Assembly (NCBI RefSeq): GCF_004099695.1
Contig: NZ_SCHL01000001.1
Location: forward strand, 347,086 to 411,085
Length of the DNA: 64,000 bases
Source: Methanosarcina sp. MSH10X1
GTDB taxonomy: Archaea > Halobacteriota > Methanosarcinia > Methanosarcinales > Methanosarcinaceae
Direction of reading: 5' to 3'
A model generated the notes under the pieces. The model did no database searches, was not told where the DNA came from, and saw nothing but the letters and a program-made list of their open reading frames with translations. This document shows, piece by piece, positions 57,122 through 64,000 of this stretch (within the stretch, counting starts at the first letter, position 1; each line of letters starts with the position of its first letter). The translations under genes and the position numbers were made by a program.

Positions 57122-57715
57122 ATGAAAATTATTAGAACTAAAATCAAAGACCTCTTAATTCTTGAACCAGAAATATTTACTGATGACCGAGGCTATTTTT
57201 TTGAAAGCTACAACAAAGGAAAATTGGAAGCGTTAATCGGAAAAGAATACAACTTCGTTCAAGACAATGAATCCAGATCTTTATATGGAGTGATTAGAGG
57301 GCTGCACTATCAGTTAGCCCCTTACAGCCAGGCAAAACTTGTTAGGGTTTTTAAAGGCAGGGTATACGATGTTGCGTTAGACCTGCGGAAAAACTCACCA
57401 ACATTTGGGAAGTGGGAAGGCGTAGAACTCTCCGGCGAAAACAACAGACAATTATTAATCCCAAAAGGCTTTGCTCATGGTTTTTCTGTCCTGAGTGAAA
57501 CTGCTGTTTTTGCTTACAAATGCGATGAATACTATCACCCTGAAGCAGAAACTGGCATAATCTACAATGACGCCTCCATTGGAATTGACTGGAAAGTACC
57601 TGAAAAAGACATGAAAATCTCAGAGAGGGACCGGCTCTTGCCAGAGTTAAAAAACGCCAGAATGAATTTTGATTATATAAATATTTCAACTGGATATATA
57701 AATTCGGTCATGTGA
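57122..57715 (+). CDS. rfbC: dTDP-4-dehydrorhamnose 3,5-epimerase
   Basis: Epimerises dTDP-4-keto-6-deoxyglucose at C3 and C5 in dTDP-L-rhamnose synthesis. Motifs are EPEIFTDDRGYFFESYN, QDNESRS, GVIRGLHYQL (catalytic His), GRVYDVALDLRKNSPTFG and PKGFAHGFSVLSE. The protein has 197 residues. ATG 57122 follows GGGAGGT at ideal spacing, so a GTG/ATG six codons upstream is rejected. It is the first gene of the rfbCBDA operon. Confidence 0.96.
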   Translation: MKIIRTKIKDLLILEPEIFTDDRGYFFESYNKGKLEALIGKEYNFVQDNESRSLYGVIRGLHYQLAPYSQAKLVRVFKGRVYDVALDLRKNSPTFGKWEGVELSGENNRQLLIPKGFAHGFSVLSETAVFAYKCDEYYHPEAETGIIYNDASIGIDWKVPEKDMKISERDRLLPELKNARMNFDYINISTGYINSVM

Positions 57716-57731
57716 CGAAAAGGTGACTAAA

Positions 57732-58688
57732 TTGAAACTGTTGATAACTGGCGGCTGTGGATTCATCGGCAGCAATTTCATCCGTTATATGCTGGAAAAG
57801 TATCCAGATTATCAAATTATAAACTTCGACAAGTTAACTTATGCAGGAAACCCGGCCAACCTCAAAGACATTGAAAACAATCCGAACTATTCTTTTGTCA
57901 AAGGGGATATCTGCGACCCCGATATTGTCAATAAAGTAATGAAAAAAACGGATCAGGTTATTCATTTCGCAGCCGAAAGCCACGTTGACCGTTCAATTGA
58001 AGATGGCTCGGTTTTTGTCCGGACAAATGTACTCGGGACAAATACCCTTCTGCAAAGTGCGCTTGCACATAACATTAAAAAGTTCATTCATATCTCAACC
58101 GATGAAGTATATGGAAGTATTAAGGAAGGTTCTTTTACTGAAAAGGGCAATCTGAATCCCTCAAGCCCTTACTCTTCAAGCAAAGCAAGTTCTGATCTTC
58201 TTGCAATGTCCTACTATACAACCTACGGATTACCTGTCTGCATAACTCGATGCACAAATAACTTCGGACCTTATCAGTACCCTGAAAAGCTAATTCCATT
58301 TTTCATTAGCAGATTGATGGAAGGGGAAAAGGTACCTGTCTATGGCACTGGCCTGAATATCCGTGACTGGATTTATGTAAAAGATCACTGCTCTGCCGTA
58401 GACTTTGTCCTCCACAGAGGGAAAAGGGGAGAAATATACAATATAGATGGCGGAAACGAACTTACAAACCTCGAAATTACTTACCACATTCTTAAAATGC
58501 TTGGCAAAGAAGAATCTTTAATTGAGTATGTGGAAGATAGAAAAGGCCACGATTTCAGATATTCACTTGATGGCAGCAAACTGGAAAAAATGGGCTGGAA
58601 GCCTCAGTACGATTTTGGTACTGCCCTTGAGCAAACAGTCAGATGGTACGTAGGAAACAGATGGTGGTGGGAACCATTAAAACGCTGA
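57732..58688 (+). CDS. rfbB: dTDP-glucose 4,6-dehydratase
   Basis: Converts dTDP-glucose to dTDP-4-keto-6-deoxyglucose. The NAD site is ITGGCGFIGSNF. HFAAESHVDRSI, the STDEVYG triad region and the Y-x-x-x-K catalytic pair in SPYSSSKASS follow. The TTG at 57732 has AGGTGA five bases upstream and gives the usual MKLLITGG start. A GTG at 57723 lies within that Shine-Dalgarno. The protein has about 318 residues. The next gene begins inside its 3' end. Confidence 0.96.
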   Translation: MKLLITGGCGFIGSNFIRYMLEKYPDYQIINFDKLTYAGNPANLKDIENNPNYSFVKGDICDPDIVNKVMKKTDQVIHFAAESHVDRSIEDGSVFVRTNVLGTNTLLQSALAHNIKKFIHISTDEVYGSIKEGSFTEKGNLNPSSPYSSSKASSDLLAMSYYTTYGLPVCITRCTNNFGPYQYPEKLIPFFISRLMEGEKVPVYGTGLNIRDWIYVKDHCSAVDFVLHRGKRGEIYNIDGGNELTNLEITYHILKMLGKEESLIEYVEDRKGHDFRYSLDGSKLEKMGWKPQYDFGTALEQTVRWYVGNRWWWEPLKR

Positions 58689-59470
58689 TCATCGGCACCA
58701 GCGGAATGCTTGGCTCAGACCTCTGTAAAGTGTTTCCAGATGCTGTGAAGCTAACGCATCGAGACCTCGACATAAAAAATAGAGAGCAGGTTATTGAATC
58801 TATTCTGGAAATAAAACCGGATATTGTAATAAATGCAGCTGCTTACACCGACGTTGATGGCTGCGAAGATAATAAGGAACTTGCGTTTCAGACCAATGGA
58901 TACGGACCTGGGTACATTGCAGAAGGTTGTGCCAAAGTTAGTGCAAAATTTGTTCATTTCAGTACAGATTATGTTTTTGACGGTTCCAAAAAAGAATATC
59001 TAGAGACTGATGTTCCAGATCCTATTAACGTATATGGCCATTCAAAACTACTCGGTGAAAAAGAAATCATTGAGAAAATGCACGATTACATGATTGTGAG
59101 AATCTCTTGGCTTTTTGGAGTCCATGGGAAAAATTTCGTTGAAACCGTGCTAAGGTTATCCAGAGAAATAGATACAGTAAAGGTGGTCAACGATCAGTTC
59201 GGCAAACCCACTTATGCATTAGACCTTGCTACTAAAATAAAAGAGATAATTGAACTCAACCCCGGAATATATCACATTACAAACGATGGAATCTGTTCCT
59301 GGTACGAATTTGCTTCTTCTATTATTGATAATACGGTTCCTTGTACTAGTGAAGAATTTCCAAGGAAAGCAAAACGTCCTAAGTACTCAGTTCTTGTAAA
59401 TACTAAAACTGAACCCATGAGGCACTGGAATGAGGCACTTAAAGAGTATCTGAAGGAGAGAAATGCATGA
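58661..59470 (+). CDS. rfbD: dTDP-4-dehydrorhamnose reductase
   Basis: NADPH-dependent last step of dTDP-L-rhamnose synthesis. Motifs are LIIGTSGMLGSDL, DIVINAAAYTDVDGCE, HFSTDYVFDG and the Y-x-x-x-K pair in NVYGHSKLLGE. I choose ATG 58661, preceded by AGGAAA, rather than a start six codons earlier. The gene overlaps rfbB by 28 bases and rfbA by 4 (ATGA), showing tight translational coupling. The protein has about 269 residues. Confidence 0.95.
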   Translation: MVVGTIKTLIIGTSGMLGSDLCKVFPDAVKLTHRDLDIKNREQVIESILEIKPDIVINAAAYTDVDGCEDNKELAFQTNGYGPGYIAEGCAKVSAKFVHFSTDYVFDGSKKEYLETDVPDPINVYGHSKLLGEKEIIEKMHDYMIVRISWLFGVHGKNFVETVLRLSREIDTVKVVNDQFGKPTYALDLATKIKEIIELNPGIYHITNDGICSWYEFASSIIDNTVPCTSEEFPRKAKRPKYSVLVNTKTEPMRHWNEALKEYLKERNA

Positions 59471-60255
59471 AAGGCGTCATACTTGCAGGCGGTACAGGCA
59501 GTAGACTGTATCCTCTAACCAAAGTGACCAACAAACACCTTTTGCCAGTTTATGACAAACCAATGATTTACTATCCAATGGCAACTCTAATTAACGCCGG
59601 AATAAAAGATATAATGATAGTATCTGGAAGAGGACATGCAGGACATTTTCTTGAACTTTTAGGTTCAGGAGTAGATCATGGTGTGCATCTTACCTATGAG
59701 ATTCAGGAAAAAGCAGGAGGCATTGCCCAGGCACTCTATCTAGCAAAAGATTTTGTTGATGGAGACTGCATAACTGTTATCCTTGGAGATAATATCTTCC
59801 AAGACAATATAAGAGACGATATCAGAAATTTCAATACTGGTGCAAAAATTTTCATAAAAGAAGTTACTGATGCTTACAGGTTTGGAGTAGCAGAGCTGAA
59901 AGGTAAGAAAGTAATAGGTATTGAAGAAAAACCAAAAAAGCCAAGATCTAATTTCGCAGTTACGGGGCTTTATATTTATGACTCTCATGTGTTTGATGTA
60001 ATTAAGAACCTTAAGCCCTCTGGAAGAGGGGAGCTTGAGATAACGGACGTGAATAATTACTATATACAGAATGGGAATATGGAGTACGGTATGCTTAAGG
60101 GCTATTGGAGTGACGCTGGAACTTTTGAGAGTCTATTGAGGGCAGGGGAGTTAGTTCAGCAACAGAATAAAAGTATTTCTACAGAAACGTTTGAAAATCC
60201 ATTGATAGCAGGGGAGTTAGTTCAGCAACCGAGTAAAAATGGTTTCATAAACTAA
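59467..60255 (+). CDS. rfbA: Glucose-1-phosphate thymidylyltransferase with duplicated C-terminal tail
   Basis: Makes dTDP-glucose from dTTP and glucose 1-phosphate. Motifs are ILAGGTGSRLYPLT, NKHLLPVYDKPMIYYP, ILGDNIFQDNI, EEKPKKPRSNFAVTGLY and GYWSDAGTFESLL. The catalytic region is about 235 residues. The remaining tail contains AGELVQQQNKS and, 22 residues later, AGELVQQPSKN, from a 66-base tandem duplication at 60121-60243. It is the last gene of rfbCBDA and overlaps rfbD by 4 bases. Confidence 0.95.
   Translation: MKGVILAGGTGSRLYPLTKVTNKHLLPVYDKPMIYYPMATLINAGIKDIMIVSGRGHAGHFLELLGSGVDHGVHLTYEIQEKAGGIAQALYLAKDFVDGDCITVILGDNIFQDNIRDDIRNFNTGAKIFIKEVTDAYRFGVAELKGKKVIGIEEKPKKPRSNFAVTGLYIYDSHVFDVIKNLKPSGRGELEITDVNNYYIQNGNMEYGMLKGYWSDAGTFESLLRAGELVQQQNKSISTETFENPLIAGELVQQPSKNGFIN
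60121..60243 (+). repeat. 66-bp in-frame tandem duplication at the 3' end of rfbA
   Basis: The copies begin at 60121 and 60187. Both contain GCAGGGGAGTTAGTTCAGCA exactly, with a few differences elsewhere. The period of 66 bases equals 22 codons, so the frame is kept. Confidence 0.85.
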
Positions 60256-60294
60256 TATTAAAAAAATTTAAACTTATTATTTTCTAGCGTCGCG

Positions 60295-60480
60295 TCAATC
60301 CTCAAGTACAGTTTGTGAGCCTACTCTCACTACAGTGTCTGATGCTGGAGTATAGGAAAAAGTTTCAGGAACAGAAGCATTAGTATTTAATTGAGTCTCA
60401 CTCCGAGTTATTCCATAGTTGATATCAGTAGGGTTAGTCCAGTGATTACAGGAGTAAATTTCAGGGAGTTGATTGTACAT
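60295..60480 (-). pseudogene. Possible C-terminal fragment of a surface protein
   Basis: A 61-codon frame (MYNQLPEIYSCNHWTNPTDI, ending VVRVGSQTVLED) lies just downstream of the giant surface-protein gene on the same strand. It has the polar Asn/Thr-rich composition of Methanosarcina surface proteins but no identifiable domain. No convincing Shine-Dalgarno was found. It may be a relic of a longer gene. Confidence 0.35.
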
Positions 60481-60599
60481 TCTTAGAAGAGGTCATCTCC
60501 ATCTAAACTGTTTAAGGGTCAAATGAAGCGACGACTTCCTCCGATGTACATGATATTCCCAGTCCAAAAACTAGAAGGACTGAATTGTGTATAGTTTAT

Positions 60600-63500
60600 T
60601 TAGATTTCAACCCCCTCAAACGTTTTATAAAGCGTTATAACATCATCAAAGTCGATTAAGCTGTTTCTGTTATAATCAAAGAAAGCAACAAGATCATTTT
60701 CTTTTATCCAATTCATGTTCTTGTAGCATACTGTAACATCGTCGAAATCCACTATCCCGTTTCCATTGAGATCCTCAAAGAGACCATCGTAGTCGTGATC
60801 TGCTGGTGGATTGGTACAACCAGGCAATATAGCAGGAACTGGTTTTTCAGTAACATTGATTGTAGCTAACTTTGAATCTGCTCCATTTGCATTGGTTGCT
60901 ATGAGATTAACTGTATAGATTCCCGGAGTAGTGAACTCATGGAACGGACTTGCTTCTGTAGAGTTGTTTCCGTCTCCAAAGTCCCAGTAATATTCAGTTG
61001 CATTTTCTGACAGATCGATAAACTGGACCGAAAGGGGAGCAACGCCTTCTGTCATATTTACAGTGAAGTTTGCAACAGGAAGAACTGGTTCTCTAAGGGT
61101 TATTTCTTTCGTGATATCTCCTATTTTTACCTCAAAGTTCCCAGCAGGAACTGCCTCTGTGTTATAGGAGAAAGTGAAGTTTCCATTTGAGTCAGCTTTT
61201 AAACCTTGAGAAGCCTTAATCTTCAGATTAACATCTGAAATACCTTCTGTAGCATTACCATCGATCTTTATTGTATAGGTTCCTGCAGGGACATTTGATT
61301 GAGATACAGTTGCATTACCTCCTGAAGCTACTGAACTCTTTGTTACCCAGATAACCATTTTTACCCTGACATTGAGGTTGTTGACTCCACTCGCTTCAAC
61401 TGTAAAGAGGTTGTCAAGACCCTCAGGAATTGTTACATTCTCAAGGATGTACTCAAACTTTCCATTTGAGACAGGAATGGTTTTATCAAAAGTTACAAGC
61501 GCATGGACTTTTTCTCCAGGAGAGGCACTACCGTTTACATTCAGGATATCCCCGCGGACAGCTTCTTGAGAAGAAAATTCCCATTGAATTACACTTTTTA
61601 CAATAATGTTCATTGACGTTACATTTGAACCATTACCATTGCTTGCAGTCAGATTAACGGTGTAGTTTCCTGGGTTATCGAACACGTAAACTGGATTAGT
61701 CTCATTAGAATCAGCGACTCCGTCACTGTCAAAGTCCCAGTTCCATTCTGTTGCATTCTCCGACAGGTCAGTAAACTGCACATTAAGTGGTGCATATCCT
61801 GATGTGACATTGGTAGTGAAATTCGCTATGGGTTTGATCGGGGCATTGACAGTTTGAATAGTAAACTTCTGAATACGATGATTGTTAAAATCTGAAACAT
61901 AAACATTTCCCGAAGAGTCTACAGTAACACCTTCTGGATAATCAAATTGTCCGTCACCGGTACCTTTGGAACCCCATTTGGTAATGAAATTTCCGTTGCT
62001 GTCAAATTTTTGAATACGATTATTGGCAGAATCAGCAACATAAATATTGCCTAGAGAATCTACAGCAACACCGCCAGGAGAATTAAATTGTCCATCTTCG
62101 CTGCCCTCAGAGCCCCATTCGGTAATGAAGTTGCCATTACTGTCAAATTTCTGAATACGATTATTCAGGTAATCAATAGCATAAACGTCACCTGAAGTAT
62201 CAACAGTAATATCCCCTGGAAGATTAAATTGTCCGTCACCAGTACCATAAGAGCCCCACCTGGTTACAAATTTATATCCTTCAGGTTGTGTTGATTGTTC
62301 CAGGACATCGATTGAACTTGTTTTTGAACTTGTACCGCCTTGACTGGTTACAGTCAAGTTGACTGTGTAAGTTCCTGCTGAAGAATATGTATGTGCTGGA
62401 TTTTGCAGATCTGAAGTATTTCCATCTCCAAAATTCCAGTTCCATGAAGTTGTATTTTCCGAAAGATCTGTAAACTGAATTGTTAAAGGAGCATAACCAC
62501 TAGTTACATTACTTGTGAAATTCGCTTTTGGAAGTAAAGATAGTTCAGAAACAATTATCTCAGCAGCTTTAGAATCCGTTCCATTTGCATTGCTTACTGT
62601 CAGGTTAACTGTATAGTTGCCTGCTGTAGAGTAAGTATGCACTGGATCCTGCTCTGTAGAATTAGATCCGTCACCAAAGCTCCAGTACCGTGAAGTTGGA
62701 TATCCAGTGCTTTGGTCAGTAAACTGAACTGTCAGCGGGACGATCCCACTTGTTCGATTTGCGTTAAACCTGGCAACTGGAACACTTGGTTTATCTGGGT
62801 CAATTGCTCCGAATGTAATTGTTGGGTCAGTACCACTGTATTTTCGAACAGCAAGATAATCAATATCTACACTACCGGCTGAAGAAGATATTATTGATAA
62901 TGGTAACGCCATATTTGGAACGTTGATTGATGTTGATATTGTGGATGAATCAAATACCATCGACGATGTATCATTATAATACAGCCGAACATCGTGCCAG
63001 TTTCCGTCTAACAAAGTCGGAGTGTCCACACCATGCCAGATGCTATTTAACATTGTAAACAGCTGGAAATGCGGAACTCCAGCATGCGCATTGAGACACA
63101 CACCGTTAACACCATTCAGATCAAATAGTCCTACAGCGCCAGCCGATTCTCTTTCTACTAAATTCATTTTAGTTCTGGCAATTGTTTCGTTTCCTTTACC
63201 AAAAATGGTTATCGATGATATATTGTTTGGAGATGTGATATTTGCTATACCGCCAGATAATGTAGCAGTACCTGTCCATATACTTGTATTCAATGTTGGT
63301 CCACTGAACTCATCACCAATTTCCATTGTGCCTGCAATATCACTTTCAGATGTTGCGGTTGTATTGCCCCAGTGTTCATATAAAGTCGTTGAATTAGATG
63401 CCAATTTTACATAAACCGTGCAATTTGAGCCAGCATTTACTGAATCCGGGACAATCCAATAATGCAGCTTATTGATGCCATCATCAAACCTGAGGTCTGC

Positions 63501-64000
63501 AAAACTGGTATTCATCGGAAAAGTTGCACTGTTCTGCCACGTTACATTAATTGGAATCTGGTATCCGATTCCCGGATTAGATGAAAGTGTGAGAACTTGA
63601 GTGTGCTCAGATGTTGGATATGGCGTATTTGGTATGGTGATGTTTCTTGTGGCAGTGCTGTTACCATATGGATTGGAGGCTTTCAGACTGACAGTGTAGG
63701 TTCCATTAGACAGATAAGTGTGTGATGGATTCTGCTGTGTTGAGTTAGTCCCATCTCCAAAGTCCCAGTACCATGCTGTTGCATGCGTTGAAAGATCCGT
63801 GAACTGGACTGAGTAACTCTGAGTAACACTGCTGAAATTAGCTACAGGCGGTTCCGGAGGAATTACATTTATTGTAGCTAACTTTGAACTTGTACCGTTT
63901 GCATTGCTTACTGTCAGGTTAACTGTATAGTTGCCTGCTGTAGAGTAAGTATGCACTGGATCCTGCTCTGTAGAATTAGATCCGTCACCAAAGCTCCAGT
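60600..64000 (-). CDS. Giant PKD/NHL/DUF2341 cell-surface protein with dockerin-like C-terminus, 5'-truncated
   Basis: The frame runs off the right edge, so the N-terminus is missing; the GTG at 63956 is internal to a PKD domain. In order, it has two PKD domains, a DUF2341 domain (HTQVLTLSSNPGIGYQIPIN), a LamG/concanavalin-like domain, two PKD domains, and three NHL repeats (GQFNLPGDITVDTSGDVYAI, NNRIQKFDSNGNF). Another PKD follows, then the uncharacterised module shared with the 16145-18616 protein, and a last PKD. The C-terminus carries two Ca-binding dockerin-like loops (DLNGNGIVDFDDV, DYNRNSLIDFDDV). Expected role is adhesion or S-layer association. Confidence 0.88.
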   Translation of the reverse strand, partial: WSFGDGSNSTEQDPVHTYSTAGNYTVNLTVSNANGTSSKLATINVIPPEPPVANFSSVTQSYSVQFTDLSTHATAWYWDFGDGTNSTQQNPSHTYLSNGTYTVSLKASNPYGNSTATRNITIPNTPYPTSEHTQVLTLSSNPGIGYQIPINVTWQNSATFPMNTSFADLRFDDGINKLHYWIVPDSVNAGSNCTVYVKLASNSTTLYEHWGNTTATSESDIAGTMEIGDEFSGPTLNTSIWTGTATLSGGIANITSPNNISSITIFGKGNETIARTKMNLVERESAGAVGLFDLNGVNGVCLNAHAGVPHFQLFTMLNSIWHGVDTPTLLDGNWHDVRLYYNDTSSMVFDSSTISTSINVPNMALPLSIISSSAGSVDIDYLAVRKYSGTDPTITFGAIDPDKPSVPVARFNANRTSGIVPLTVQFTDQSTGYPTSRYWSFGDGSNSTEQDPVHTYSTAGNYTVNLTVSNANGTDSKAAEIIVSELSLLPKANFTSNVTSGYAPLTIQFTDLSENTTSWNWNFGDGNTSDLQNPAHTYSSAGTYTVNLTVTSQGGTSSKTSSIDVLEQSTQPEGYKFVTRWGSYGTGDGQFNLPGDITVDTSGDVYAIDYLNNRIQKFDSNGNFITEWGSEGSEDGQFNSPGGVAVDSLGNIYVADSANNRIQKFDSNGNFITKWGSKGTGDGQFDYPEGVTVDSSGNVYVSDFNNHRIQKFTIQTVNAPIKPIANFTTNVTSGYAPLNVQFTDLSENATEWNWDFDSDGVADSNETNPVYVFDNPGNYTVNLTASNGNGSNVTSMNIIVKSVIQWEFSSQEAVRGDILNVNGSASPGEKVHALVTFDKTIPVSNGKFEYILENVTIPEGLDNLFTVEASGVNNLNVRVKMVIWVTKSSVASGGNATVSQSNVPAGTYTIKIDGNATEGISDVNLKIKASQGLKADSNGNFTFSYNTEAVPAGNFEVKIGDITKEITLREPVLPVANFTVNMTEGVAPLSVQFIDLSENATEYYWDFGDGNNSTEASPFHEFTTPGIYTVNLIATNANGADSKLATINVTEKPVPAILPGCTNPPADHDYDGLFEDLNGNGIVDFDDVTVCYKNMNWIKENDLVAFFDYNRNSLIDFDDVITLYKTFEGVEI
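62584..62686. repeat. 103-bp exact direct repeat (copy A)
   Basis: Identical, base for base, to 63898-64000 within the giant surface-protein gene. It encodes part of a PKD domain. Copy B reaches the window edge, so the repeat may be longer. Confidence 0.95.
63898..64000. repeat. 103-bp exact direct repeat (copy B)
   Basis: Second copy of the 62584-62686 sequence, 1314 bases away; the offset equals 438 codons, so both copies are in the same frame. Confidence 0.95.

Overview
The window is chromosomal DNA of a methanogenic archaeon, almost certainly a Methanosarcina species. The evidence is a group II chaperonin, an archaeal-type AspRS, a pyruvate:ferredoxin oxidoreductase beta subunit, archaeal TATA-type promoters with short leaders, PKD/YVTN/NHL cell-surface proteins, a PEF-CTERM protein, and a bacterial-type uvrABC set of the kind known in mesophilic methanogens. 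Gene density is low and the spacers are AT-rich.

Layout. 1-3.5 kb: the end of a radical SAM/SPASM enzyme, a membrane-anchored metallophosphoesterase, a small leaderless hypothetical gene and a PEF-CTERM (archaeosortase-sorted) protein. 3.9-10.6 kb: uvrA-uvrC-uvrB on the minus strand. 11.5-16 kb: glycerophosphodiesterase, lipoprotein, 82-residue membrane protein, a GT2 glycosyltransferase with a disturbed 5' end, and a BASS-type transporter. 16-22.5 kb: a YVTN/PKD surface protein, a TlyA-like rRNA methyltransferase overlapping a DUF2119 gene, a J-domain/PKD membrane protein and a second small J-domain protein. 23.6-34.4 kb: core genes (thermosome, aspS-rpiA, metallophosphoesterase, phosphoribosyltransferase, helical-repeat protein, lone porB, UPF0210). 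34.4-39 kb: decayed integrase and tnpB relics around a secreted DUF4091 protein, plus a second 82-codon membrane-protein copy whose start codon reads AGG.

39-60.3 kb is a surface-glycan locus, visibly more AT-rich than the left half. One minus-strand operon encodes a dolichol-P-mannose-synthase-like GT2, GT2, WbqC, GNAT, Wzx-type flippase and GT2. A decayed parA lies upstream of it. Next come a large membrane protein, a DUF1616/CPBP-protease pair, a second minus-strand operon (DegT aminotransferase, second WbqC, two GT4), and the divergent rfbC-rfbB-rfbD-rfbA operon. Together RfbA and RfbB would make dTDP-4-keto-6-deoxyglucose. That intermediate could go to dTDP-L-rhamnose through RfbC/RfbD, and by inference to dTDP-4-amino-4,6-dideoxyglucose through the VioA-like aminotransferase. 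Glycosyltransferases and the flippase would then assemble and export the glycan. The window ends inside a very large PKD/NHL surface protein with a dockerin-like C-terminus.

Most notable points: conserved coding sequence with no ATG/GTG/TTG in frame at several genes (apparent ATT or AGG starts), a J-domain fused across a membrane segment to a PKD domain, an AspRS carrying the two non-discriminating signature residues, an uncharacterised module shared by the two large surface proteins, and several overlooked gene relics. No tRNA, rRNA or CRISPR array was seen.
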